A stretch of 64,000 nt of DNA from Syngnathus acus (lineage: Eukaryota > Chordata > Actinopteri > Syngnathiformes > Syngnathidae). A program made the position numbers and the translations under genes. The stretch spans positions 7,343,956 through 7,407,955 of the forward strand of contig NC_051095.1 of the NCBI RefSeq assembly GCF_901709675.1, in the 5' to 3' direction. This document shows, one piece after another, positions 23,784 through 35,350 of the stretch. Below the pieces are notes generated by a model. The model was not told the DNA's origin, did not search any database, and worked only from the letters and a program-made list of their open reading frames with translations. The first letter of the stretch is position 1. Each line of letters starts with the position of its first letter.

Positions 23784-25539
23784 TTAGGGTTAGGGCTGGA
23801 GACAGTGCTAGTGTTAGGGTTTAGGGTTAGAGCTAGGGTTAGGGGTTAGAGCTAGGGTTAGAGCTAGGGTTAGGGTTTGAGCTATGGTTAGGGTTAGATC
23901 TAGGGTTTGAGCTATGGTTAGGGTTAGAGCTAGGGTTAGGGTTAGAGCTAGGGTTAGGGGTTAGAGCTAGGGTTAGAGCTAGGGTTAGGGTTTGAGCTAT
24001 GGTTAGGGTTAGATCTAGGGTTTGAGCTATGGTTAGGGTTAGAGCTAGGGTTAGGGTTAGAGCTAGGGTTAGGGTAAGAGCTAGGGTTAAGGTTAGAGCT
24101 AAGGTTAAGGTTAGGGTTAGAGCTAGGGTTAGAGCTAGGGTTAGGGTTAGATCTAGGGTTGGAGCTAGGGTTAGGGTTTGAGCTATGGTTAGGGTTAGAG
24201 CTAGGGTTAGGGTTAGATCTAGGGTTAGAGCTAGGGTTAGGGTTTGAGCTATGGTTAGGGTTAGAGCTAGGGTTAGGGTTAGAGCTAGGGTTAGAGCTAG
24301 GGTTAGGGTTAAGGTTAGTGTTAGAGCTAGGGTTAGGGTTAGAGCTAGGGTTAGGGCTAGGGTTAGAGCTAGGGTTAGGGTTAGAGCTAGGGTTAGAGCT
24401 AGGGTTAGGGCTAGGACTAGGGTTAGGGTTAGTGCGAGGGTTAGGGTTTGAGCTAGGGTTAGGGTTAACGTTAAGGTTAGAGCTAGGGTTAGGGTTAGAG
24501 CTAGGGTTATGGGTTAGTGCTAGGGTTAGGGCTAGGGTTAGAGCTAGGGTTAGGGCTAGGGTTAGGGTTAGTGCTAGGGTTAGAGCTAGGGTTAGGGTTA
24601 GAGCTAGGGTTAGGGCTAGGACTAGGGTTAGGGTTACTGCGAGGGTTAGGGTTTGAGCTAGGGTTAGGGTTAACGTTAAGGTTAGAGCTAGGGTTAGGGT
24701 TCGAGCTAGGGTTAGGGTTATGGGTTAGTGCTAGGGTTAGGGCTAGGGTTAGAGCTAGGGTTAGGGCTAGGGTTAGAGCTAGGGTTAGGGTTAGAGCTAG
24801 GATAGGGTTAGAGCTAGGGTTAGGGTTAGAGCTAGGGTTAGGGTTAGAGCTAGGGTTAGGGCTAGGACTAGGGTTAGGGTTACTGCGAGGGTTAGGGTTT
24901 GAGCTAGGGTTAGGGTTAACGTTAAGGTTAGAGCTAGGGTTAGGTTTAGGGTTAGGGTTAGGGTTAGAGCTAGGGTTATGGGTTAGTGCTAGGGATAGGG
25001 CTAGGGTTAGAGCTAGGGTTAGGGCTAGGGTTAGGGTTAGTGCTAGGGTTAGGGTTAGAGCTAGGGTTAGGGTTAGAGCTAGGATAGGGTTAGAGCTAGG
25101 GTTAGGGTTAGAGCTCGGGTTAGGGTTAGAGCTAGGGTTAGAGCTAGGGTTAGGGCTAGGACTAGGGTTAGGGTTACTGCGAGGGTTAGGGTTTGAGCTA
25201 GGGTTAGGGTTAACGTTAAGGTTAGAGCTAGGGTTAGGGTTAGAGCTAGGGTTAGGGTTATGGGTTAGTGCTAGGGTTAGGGCTAGGGTTAGAGCTAGGG
25301 TTAGGGCTAGGGTTAGGGTTAGTGCTAGGGTTAGGGTTAGAGCTAGGGTTAGGGTTAGAGCTAGGATAGGGTTAGAGCTAGGGTTAGGGTTAGAGCTCGG
25401 GTTAGGGTTAGAGCTAGGGTTAGGTTTAGAGCTAGGGTTAGAGCTAGGATTAGTGTTAGGGTTAGAGCTAGGGTTAGGGTTAGAGCTAGGGTTAGGGCTA
25501 GGGTTATGGTTAGAGCTCAGGTTAGAGTTAGAGCTAGGA
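23784..25539. repeat. Interstitial telomere-like array (TTAGGG variants)
   Basis: About 1.75 kb is made almost wholly of TTAGGG hexamers and variants (TTAGAGCTAGGG, GGGCTAGGG, GGTTTGAGCTA, TTATGGGTTAGTGC, TTAACGTTAAGG). The G-rich strand is the + strand throughout, with no inversion. Larger units recur: a block starting TTATGGGTTAGTGC near 24508, 24718, 24968 and 25258, each followed by a ctAGGACTAGGG or GATAGGG section and an ACTGCGAGGG...TTAACGTTAAGG section (about 24636, 24883, 25177). Open frames of Leu-Gly, Val-Arg or Ser-Asn-Pro repeats on both strands are translations of this array, not genes. Confidence 0.95.
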
Positions 25540-26160
25540 ACCATAAAACCATATATAATCCATGCAATGTGAGGGAGGTTTCCACAGTGTAGTGGTTAGT
25601 GCTCTTTATTCTCACTCCAGCGACCCGGGTTCAAATCACAGTGAGACCTAAAATATTTTATCATAGAAAATTTGCAACACAGTTGCTCGTGTGCTGCTTT
25701 ATTAATAGCTGCTCGTGAGCTGCTCCATAAAACCATATATATTCCATGCAAAGTAAGCAAGGGCTCCATAGTGTAGTGGTTAGTGCTCTGGACTCTCACC
25801 CCAGCTACCTGGGTTCAAATCCCAGTGAAACTTAAAATATTTTATCATGGAAACATTTGCAACACAGTTGCTCGTGTGCTGCCTCATATAACCATTGTAA
25901 CTATTTGCTTGTGAGCTGCTCCATAAAACCATATATATTCCATGCAATGTGAGCAAGGGTTCAATAGTGTAGTGGTTAGTGCTCTGGACTCTCATCCCAG
26001 TGACCTGTGTTCAAATCCCAGTGAGACCTAAAATATTTTATCATAGAAAAATTTGCAACACAGTTGCTCGTGTGCTGCCCCATATAACCATTATAACTAT
26101 TTGCTTGTGAGCTGCTCCATAAAACCATATATATTCCATGCAATGTGAGCGAGGGTTCCA
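25540..26160 (+). repeat. Tandem satellite of tRNA-like monomers (~185-197 bp)
   Basis: Three monomers start at about 25577, 25762 and 25959, with a fourth cut off after about ten bases at 26154. Each has a tRNA-like head of about 72 bases with A-box and B-box sequences, then a tail ATTTTATCAT-GAAAA-TTTGCAACACAGTTGCTCGTGTGCTGC and CCATAAAACCATATAT-ATTCCATGCAA. Folded by eye, the head resembles a tRNA with anticodon CTC (Glu type) but the acceptor stem is mismatched in every copy. Copies differ by point changes and one lacks the AACCATTGTAACTATTTG section. Confidence 0.85.
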
Positions 26161-26174
26161 TAGAGAGTCTGTGT

Positions 26175-26510
26175 GATTCCCTCGTTAAGTGCACCTGCGT
26201 GAAAAGTTTTAGCTCCTGCAGAACGTGAAAATGACCAAAAACCTTTCACGCAGGTGGACCTAACGAGGGAATCTTGGAAAACATGTTGGAATGCAGCCCC
26301 AAGGACTAGAGCTTGACACCTGTGACCTTTGACCATGATATTTCCCTAATAAAGTGGCCTGTTATTAGGTACACTTGAAAATGGTGGTGTACCTAATGGA
26401 GTGTCCATGTGATTCCCTCGTTAAGTGCACCTGCGTGAAAAGTTTTAGCTCCTGTAGAACGTGAAAATGACCAAAAACTTTTCACGCAGGTGCACTTAAC
26501 GAGGGACTCT
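26175..26510. repeat. Two tandem copies of a palindromic DNA element
   Basis: Copies at 26175-26273 and 26411-26509 each begin GATTCCCTCGTTAAGTGCAC and end with its near inverse complement, with arms of about 36 bases and a loop of about 25. The two sit 236 bases apart in a direct duplication that includes the flank AAACATGTTGGAATGC and TTGACACCTGTGACCTTTGA. Between them lies a second short palindrome, ATTAGGTACAC...GTGTACCTAAT (about 26365-26398), next to CCTAATAAAGTGGCC, a sequence common in fish DNA transposons. Likely non-autonomous transposon remnants. Confidence 0.7.
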
Positions 26511-26589
26511 TGAAAAACATGTTGGAATGCGGCCCCGAGGACTAAAGCTTGACACCTGTGACCTTTGACCATGATTTAGCAGATTTTTG

Positions 26590-26668
26590 TTGGTGGTGTG
26601 CCTCGAGATTTTTTCCAATGAAAAGGTGTGCCGTGAATGAAAAAAGGTTGGGAAACACTGTTCTAGGG
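26590..26668. mobile_element. hAT (Charlie-like) terminal fragment
   Basis: GTGTGCCGTGAATGAAAA followed by AAGGTTGGGAAACACTG strongly resembles the terminal part of Charlie-type hAT elements found across vertebrates. Only about 80 bases remain and no transposase is present. Confidence 0.55.
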
Positions 26669-29460
26669 TACTAAAACCTATGATTTATTCTACAGTAAGC
26701 GATTGGTGCTGTGACTGTGGTTATACAACTGAAGAATGATAAAATAATCCTTTTGATCATTTTCATATGGTTGTATTGGTCAAACGAATCCTTGGGAGTT
26801 AGAAAAGTGTATTTAAAAACATAAATCTAGCTAAGCGAGACACATTTTTGTATTTGGTCAAAGCCCGGCGAAGAATGATAATCGGGCAGTGTTTGATTTA
26901 GGATGGAAAAGAAAGGAATTCTTCACAGGATTAAGATTTATGGTTTTCTTCTTCTCTGCTTCTGAACATTTTGTTATCTGGCAGATATGAAAAGCAGCTG
27001 TGAACACACACTCACGCAACTGTCATTATGTAGACCTGAGACAGAAAATTTATCGTTATGGGCGATTCTCGAAGTTTTGGCCAATGCCAGTGGATCCTTA
27101 CATCTCAAATGAACACTTTCCAGGAAATCAAAATGCTCAACATTCATTCAAATAGTTTGTTACTATAGTAGCAGAGGCGGTAAAAGTGCACTTTGCTTTA
27201 TTCCAAGAGAGCTTGTTGTAATTTCAATATCATTTTCATAATCCACCGTGCTTTGTATATTGACATAACACCAGTCCTCTGTAAGCTTATTTTTGTCAGT
27301 AACATCTGTTCCGATGCTTATTGGTTACTGTTGAACAAACGCCTAGTGGTAGATTAGTCATGTGACATCATCGCAGACATTTTCTCACTTTGGAACCAAA
27401 TCTCACAAGTGCAAAGACAAATTGTTGTTCAATGACGCTTGTAATGGGAATTTTGGATTATATAACAAGGTTTAGTCATACTATCACTGCTCCGTAGTGG
27501 GTTTTTAATCCAAAGACAGCACAATGCAAAGGCTAAAACAGATGGTTAGTTTTCAGACCCACCCACAATAAGTGAAAGTTTGACATATACACATGCACGG
27601 AAAGTTACAACAGTGCTGGTCCAAGCACAACAGAGACGAAACATGACCACAAACAAAATGGATTCTAAATGCATTCGAGTAAAAACCAAGTACCAAAATC
27701 TCACCGTGCATTAGCATTTATTATTCCATATAAAGGGGACCGAACGGTTGAATATTTTGTTGTGTATCGTTGCACCCCTAAAGCTCATATAGCCATGGTT
27801 TACTGTTTATGCCATGTAACAAACAATTGCATCTTCGAAGAATGGAGGATCATTTATGTTTGCCAGGGAAAAAGTTGAATAACATAGTATCTTTTTACAA
27901 GGAGAAACGTCAAAGCTCAAATTGAGCCACAAAGTTCAAAGTTGACATAACCGGCAATAAAAACATTGACATTGACAAGTTGTAAAGCTGCTCGCCTGCG
28001 ACTCAACACACAATTTATGACCTCACACATGAGGATGTTTCTACAATCTTTTTTCAAACGCTTTTTAATAACCCCCCTTTCCATTAAATTTTGACAAAAT
28101 TACTCAAAAGTAATTTTGGGGCTTTTCCCACGTTATGTGTTAATGATCGACCTGTGCATAACGTCACAGTTTCTTACTGTCAAAAAAATATTAAAAGTAC
28201 CTATTAGAAATAAAAGTTTGTGAATACCACTTTGACCTTCTAAGCTACTGTTTTTATTGATTTATGGAAATTGAGTGCAAATAAAGCAAAACACACAGTT
28301 CCAGACAAGTATGACTTTGTGTAACAATAAAAAGGATGTAAGGAATGTTAGTCTTGAGACAAGTTGTATTCATATGGGAACAAAAAAAGCAAAGGACACA
28401 TGCGAAAGTGATTAAACAGCAAAATGTGACAAAATGCAGCCCAGAACATTTTTTTCCTTGAATCTCGTGAAAAGTGTTTGCGTGGGGTTGAGCAAAGGAC
28501 GTTGTGTACTTGTCTTGTTAGTGTGAGTGCACAATAAGATAATCTTCAGCGAGGCTTTGCCATAAGCAGCTGCTTTATGTTTGTTGCTTGTCTTGCAGTA
28601 AGAAACCATTACATTTGGCTGTAATCTACAATAAAATGAGGAATGTATTCCAACTGCTCCAATGGAAATGGTACAGTCCAAGCTCTCTCATGCTCACCTC
28701 TCCATGAAGTTGCCGGCTAACAAACCAACTCATTAAATCCATTGTCGTGGCCTAGCCGTGACTCATAATATTTGTTTCATCAATTATAGACACATTAACT
28801 CTCGTAACTTGTTGCAAACATTGATTTCAATTCAGAAATTTGATTTCCTCATGACTTAGATGTGACTTCCTTCCACCTCTGATGTGAACCACTGCACGAG
28901 GACGGATGATGATGATCATTCCGCACATGAAGTGACATTCAGGTGTTTTCTACATGTTCTCACTCCGACGCCTGCTGACATCATTAAAGTGGGAAAAATC
29001 TTGCTGGTGGAATGAAAGCGCGTGTTCATGTTGTGTGATTATTGCTCAGTGACACCACACGGTGACCTAGTCTAAGCCCATTCCTCTTTCTGCCTGAAGG
29101 TGGCAAAAGTACTCAGGCTCGATACTAAGGTAGACCGGGAGCTCATTTGTTACAAATGCTAATTTTGTGCAACTGCAGCTCACGGGCCTGTTCGATATAT
29201 AATTTACATCAGCAATTTTCTCTCCTCTGATTGATTGGTCAGAGCAGCCAACTTTAGCTAGCCAAACACATCTGTAGCAAAATGTACCCTTCCCTATATT
29301 TTATAATTAGCTGAGTAGAATGCATTTTATTTCAATCATTTTATTGTGATATATCAATTGTAAAAACAATCACTTAGCGTTTTTGTACAGTATTGATTGC
29401 TTCTATGGTTGCAATGTGGAAATTGAGAAGTGGATTAAGCAACAGTATTAGTAGAAGAAC
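26669..29460. other. Intergenic, nothing recognised
   Basis: AT-rich sequence with no supported exon, RNA gene or clear repeat. Open frames are short and show no family resemblance. Confidence 0.5.
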
Positions 29461-29466
29461 AGTACA

Positions 29467-29469
<3 letters not shown>

Positions 29470-29497
<28 letters not shown>
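29470..29497. repeat. (TG)n microsatellite
   Basis: About 14 uninterrupted TG units, with no gene context. Confidence 0.9.
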
Positions 29498-29499
29498 CT

Positions 29500-32367
29500 C
29501 TCGTTGGGCCTCTCACCTCGCATGAGCAGCTCGAGCGCTGAGAGCAGCAACAAGAAAGGTCAGGAGGAGTCCAGCGCTGCCCCGCTTATATCTCGCCCGC
29601 TCGTTCTCGTGTTCAGTCGGCGTGTTTCCGCATTTTGCTGCCAAATGAACTCAAGTGAATAGATATCGTTTTGAGCGGTTGCCCCACAATGAGCCACCTA
29701 AAAAGTTAAAACAATTCAAACAAACGTACCAACACTAATCTCTCTGATACAATCGTAACACATCACCACATAAATCTGACCTCCCCTAAATGAATATAAA
29801 CGATGTTTTGTGTTTTCGCTTGAACTTTTCGTTCTTTTGTGTCCCGGCCATCATCCCGAATGTTTGCGCGCTGGACATAATACCAGCGGACGTGTCGTAA
29901 TGGTGGCGTGGCCCGAGTCCAAACCTTTGCTCCGTGTGTCCTTGCAGTGTTTGTTGTGGGTGAACAAGGGCCAGTGAGTTGGCTCGGGCCACTCTTTATC
30001 GGCTGACAAGCCTTCAATGTGCACACACACACACACACAGACACACACAAAGCTTTCAACAGGAACTCTATGTATGGCTGTGCGAGCTTTTATTTCATAT
30101 CCAGTGTAAGTTTTATTCATGTTTTTATCGTACTGCCAATTTTGATCAATTAAAGCTTATTCGCTATCAACTAGTGTAGCTATCAAATAAATGCTCAAGG
30201 AACTCCAAGGAAGGTTGCTAGTGAGGGAAAGTGGTTATTGGTGGTGACATAAAATGGTCTGAGTTGACATTTAGCAGTTTACTAGTCGAACGCAGATGTC
30301 AACTAGTGCACAGTTTTGCCTGAATTGTAACAATCCTGTCGATTAAGCTTTTTTTAAAATATTCTTGATAAGAAAGCTACGAGTCTATAAGCATTGAGTT
30401 TTGCACATAGTTTTGTTCAACTAATTTGCCAAAGTTGTCCAACTCAGTGGAAAAAAAAACTGTTTTTATTGTAATATGAAGCTTGTCAGTGTCGATGTTT
30501 CTCACATTTCTGGCAGAATTTACTTTTGAGGTCTAATCACAGATTGTTTGACATTTGACTCGAAGCCGCAACCTCTTGCCTGTGTATCCACTAGGCCAAG
30601 ATTTTTTTTTTTATCTTCCTTCATGGTGGTCGTTGCATATTTTGAATGCCTTGTCTTCAAGCAACTTGCGTTCACGGACAGTCTTTTTGAAAAGCGCAAG
30701 GCCGCTCGCTCGCTCGCTCGCTCGCTCTGCACCTGCAGACTTGATGAATCCCGCGTGAGTTTTGGCATCCAGTCAGAAATGTCACTGCGCCAACTGAACT
30801 CCAGCTGCTGTTTTTTTCTTCCTATGGTTCTCCTTTGGTGCGGAAATGGGCGTCACAGCTTCCAGTGAGTCTTGACTTTTAGGACTCAACTTGACTTTGG
30901 TTTGGCATTCTGAAAAATCAAAATGCCTTAGACTATAAGCAAATCCCTCATGTGGATAATTTTTCACTTCCCTGCAATAGGTAAAAATCAGAAATAAAAT
31001 CCGGACCATATAAAAGTTTTTTTCCCTTACCACATGCTTGTAACACAATTAAACATATTAAAATGATTTTTTTTTCAAGTCTTTAGCTCGTGTTCTCTCT
31101 CTCACTATCAGAAAATGTGAGCTTATCATATAACATCAATTTCCTGAAATGAAAAAACGAGCAAGAATATTTGACAGCTTGTGACTTTCTTGACCCAAGT
31201 CATAACTTGATTCCACTTGAAGTTGAGTGTCGACTCCACTTGACTCGCTGGATGTTGGCCAGGCTAAGTTGCTTGTCGAGACTTCCTAATGACTTGCACA
31301 TCTGCGACTTCCTTCCACCTCTGTCTCCCGGGACGCTTCTGCGAAAGAGCGGGCCGACACGAAGGTTGGCTTGCGCACGCCGGGGTCTCCCACGTGTGTG
31401 GACGGCAAAGGCCCGCTTGATCCAAACCTCAGCAAATTCCTGACGATGGAAAGAATGCATGCCGCGTTTTCTTGGTTCTGTTTTTGATTGGCCCTCTGTG
31501 CGGCTCAGCTCTTCTTTCACTGCTCTGGAAACATGTTTGCATGTCAAGTGAATTTTGGTCGGTCCAACTGAATTGAAAGTGTATAAGTACTTGGATAGAG
31601 AGCAGACCCAGTTTGTCTCAGCTTCTTTGCCAAGACTATGCAAACATGCAGGATGGCCAAAAATGTCCAGAAACAATGCTTGCTAATATTGGTTTTCATT
31701 TATGTCGCAGATCCAATTGCCCAATTCTGATTTATTGCGGCAGATACATTCCAGAGCCACTGTATTGATTGACCATATCATATTTGACCATTCCCAAATG
31801 CTCTCAACAAATTCAAAATTATTTGAATGCATTTTTAAGTTTGTACTTGTTCCTGCTCATTCGCAAAACATATATTGTCAAATGAAAGGCTGCTAGCTCA
31901 ATGCTAACAAATGATGTGAAACACCATAGACAGGCTACTGGGAATTAGCATCAATATCTAACATTACATAAAAAGCAGCAAGTCTACTACACGCGCGGTA
32001 CACAACTCTAAATTCCGACTTGCCTGTACACAGCAAGAACACTTTAAACAAGTTTAAAAATTGGCAATGTAGACAAAACTAACAAGTTAAAAGATAAACC
32101 ATGGATCTGATGAAGTTCAATGTTATTGAAATGACATAATTACTAAGAAGCATCCAAATGAGGTCAACATTATGCCAAAGATTATTTTCTCACCAAGATG
32201 AATCAATGCATTTTTTTCAAACAGTTTCTTTTCTTTTGGAGTTTGTTTGGCAGAAGGACGCAACTTGTGTTATTCAAATGACATCATGAGCACACAGCCT
32301 TCGTTCCCAAGGCCGCAAAATGAGGAAGTCAGCTCTTTTGATTAACACTGTCACTGCGAAGCCAGCT

Positions 32368-32407
<40 letters not shown>

Positions 32408-34840
32408 AGCTCAGATAGAGTGGCCAATATCAAGTGTTTGTGGTTGCTCGGCAACCATGTTGTCCATGTGGGTGGGTTTCGCTTTTGAAAGCTCCGCAGC
32501 AAAAATGTCTCGGATAACATTCTGGAGCATTCCATGCTGCACTCAAGTGACCCTCAACCTGTGTGTGTGTCCGTGTGTGTGCGTGTGTGTGTGCATAGTT
32601 ACAAGGAGTGGAGTCCCCTTTCTCTTGGGGACACTGTGGCGTAATCCAAACCTAGTCAGTTAAACAAAGTTGTGTGTCACAGCCCCCACCTCCCAGAAAA
32701 AAAACCCCCAATAGTTTTATCGGCCAATTTTAAAGTAAACTTCAACTGGGAGTGACAAAAAATTGAAGCAAGCACTCTTTGCTCATGAGATAGTGTTTAA
32801 TTTGTTATATCATTTTTTGAGAAAATGTCAGGCCATGTTTGCAATGTGCCGTCGTGAGTGAGAGGCGCAACGAGGATATTCACTGTGAGCTTGCAAATAT
32901 TTGCTCAGCGCTTTACAACAGATTTGTGTCCTCAATGCTTTTGTGTCTCTTCCATGGAGACGAGGACACGAGAACCACGCCACCGTCGGACGGATTTCTC
33001 ACGCTAATCTTGGGACCAAACATGGCAAAGCATGAACTTTGAGTAAAAATTCAGAAAAAAAGATTAAAATGTAGTCGTGGGCGGATCAGCGTTATAATAC
33101 TCATTTACATTTAATTTCATTTGGATTTTTGCGGATTCATTTTCTTTTTGAGAGCCGATTTATTGGTTATTTCTAGTTTTAATTGTTTTCAAAAATGCTG
33201 TATTTCAGTTTAGTTTTTGCTGGTTTAGATATTTGTTTTGTTTTTGGGGAGTATTTTTAAAGTAAGGATAAGTACAATTCTCAAACTTCTTTGACCCTCT
33301 TTGACCTTGGACAGATGCACAACAGTAGCAAGAATAAATACTTTTAAAATTAACCCTGAAAGCTTATTTCAGATATTAATTTTGCTATGATTATAATTGT
33401 AGTTAATTTTTCTCTGTAAAAAGTAGTTATAGTTGGTTTTAGTTTTTTAAGCATTTTTGTTTTTATTTTGTTAATGAAAAGTTTTACAGTTTGTTTTATT
33501 TTTAACTAAAATAAACTTGGGACGAATCAATCCAAATTGACATGTAATGGATACCAATGATAATATTGATAATGAAGGGTACAAGAAATGTGAATCTACG
33601 TGCAACATATTTATCCCTTCAAAAGGGTGTTATCCAAGTGTCGGTCGTAGTTTTCCAGGTTTTTGTGTTTATGGCAACTTAAAGCAGTTGCGCACTTTAA
33701 TTTTGAGCTCACCTCGTTTTTCATCCCACACCACACTTTTGTTCAATCTTGCGCTCTGGAAGCACTTGAAAGCAGACAAATATTTCAGCCTTCATTCCTC
33801 ACGCTCTGATCTTTACGTTCAGGTTTTGCGTGGGTCATCTTTCACGCAAATGGGATGGAAATCAACCGAAATATCGCAGACACAACATTGGCGTTTTGGT
33901 TCTATTCCAAATTCAGTGGCCTCGTCTGAGATGTGATGACGACACACGCTCCACTAATTTCCTTGCAGTTAGTTTGCATTCCTCGCTTCTGTTTTTGCAC
34001 AGCCTTTTTTTTCTTCTTCTTTTTCCATTTTGCTCCTCCAACCCGACTGGAATGACATCATACCCACAAGGCCCTGCAGGAGGACCGGGGACAGGAGGGG
34101 GCGGACAGACGGTTCTTCACGTTCCTTCATCAGCTGAGTCTGAGCAATAATTCAAGCTCGCTGCGGTCATTAGTGCGGCCGCTACAAATACGGAAAATAT
34201 TCCTTTTGTGGACATGAGTGTGATGAAAAGTGAGGAAGCGGGATGGAAAAGACATAAAACATGAGGGCACGTGCTGCAGACAGGGGAAAAAGAAGCGCTA
34301 TTTTTATTGGTCAAGAATTTGGCTACTTTTATTCCAGTCTTTCCCAACCAGTGTATGGGAAGTGGTCCAATTTAATTAATTCTAAAAAAAATGAAATTAT
34401 TACTGATTTACAAATAATATTGCTATGACGAGAAGAACAATTCAATGTTCTTCCAATGGATGGTAGAAGGTCCAATCAAAACAGAGTCAACTAAACTAGC
34501 TCTGATTTCACATTGCATTTGCAAAAGAAATGGAGATGACATGAACTGATCAGACTTTTTTGTTTGGTGGTTTTTCCTCATGTATGTATGACATGTTCTT
34601 CTAAATGAAGGTTGAGATCAAGTCGTTCCACATGGGCACCCGCAGGCATGCAAGGTGGGCCCGCCCGCCCGTCCGCATGAAGACTCGCCGTCATGCTGCG
34701 AGAGACCCCCAGCCCCCATAAAGCAAAGTGGGATTTCCGAACAGGATCGCAGCCTTTTCGCTTTAATCTGATAATTGGCTTCACGGTCAAACAAGTTGTG
34801 TGAAACTTCAAACAACACAGGAGATTTCTGCCTGGACTCT
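29500..34840. other. Intergenic, only minor repeats seen
   Basis: No exon is supported. Contents: a CA/GA-type repeat at about 30022-30050, ACTAGT motifs at about 30172, 30280 and 30300, a (GCTC)n run at about 30707-30727, a (CA)n run at 32369-32403, and a T-rich segment at about 33100-33540 that looks like a common dispersed fish repeat. Confidence 0.5.
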
Positions 34841-34844
34841 CTCA

Positions 34845-35350
34845 AAAGAGCATCAAACAGCTGCAGCTTGGGTTGTGACCAGACTAAAGAGATCAGAACA
34901 CATTACAATCCAAATCTAAAGACTTTACGCTGGATTCCAAATAGATTTTACAATTTTGCTACTTGTCTATAAACTGCTGAATGTCCTGAGTAAGGTTAAG
35001 TCCGCCCTGTTACGAGATTTTAATGTTATTCTTCTGGCAAATGGCGCTGGAGTCTATGTGGGTCTTGTTTTGTTGGACCTGATTACGACGTTTGATACGA
35101 TGTTCTATTGGCTCGCTTGCAGCATCAAGTTGTCGCTCTCTAGAGTCGTACGGTGTACCGCAGGGTTCAATTTTGGGACACCTGCTGTTTTTATCGTATT
35201 TGCTGCCCCCATCTTAAGGAAGCAAAATATTTCCTATCACCGCTATGAAGATATGTCCCGGTTTTTACTCGAGGCCGTTCTTGTCCTCTCTGAAGTAATT
35301 CAAAGCCTGGATGGCACGAAACGTCTCGAACTTCAACGAAAAGAAAACAG
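34845..35350 (+). pseudogene. Degenerate, rearranged LINE reverse transcriptase
   Basis: A first piece (about 34850-35000) resembles the end of a fish LINE polyprotein: a degenerate ...NLKTLRWIPNRF followed, in another frame, by LLVYKLLN. A second piece (about 35060-35340) resembles its reverse transcriptase core: VLLDLITTFDT, then ILRKQNISYHRYEDMSR where an intact element would have the Y-x-D-D box. Here the box reads Y-E-D-M, so it is dead. The C-terminal-like piece comes before the core, so the element was rearranged as well as mutated. Confidence 0.5.

Noticed and set aside
23784-25539. CRISPR-like array of direct repeats
   Set aside because: Repeat units are telomere-type hexamers without unique spacers, and the genome is eukaryotic.
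24159-25572. Long open frames of Leu-Gly, Val-Arg and Ser-Asn-Pro repeats on both strands
   Set aside because: They are translations of the telomere-like hexamer array; every frame is open because the unit lacks stops, and there is no start context, splice signal or non-repeat domain.
25762-25834. Functional tRNA gene with CTC anticodon
   Set aside because: A and B boxes are good but the acceptor stem has several mismatches in every copy and the copies sit in a satellite; I call it tRNA-like repeat, not a tRNA gene.
33547-34150. Open frames of 106-129 codons in the gene-poor middle
   Set aside because: No domain, no splice-supported partner exons and overlap of unrelated frames; likely chance.
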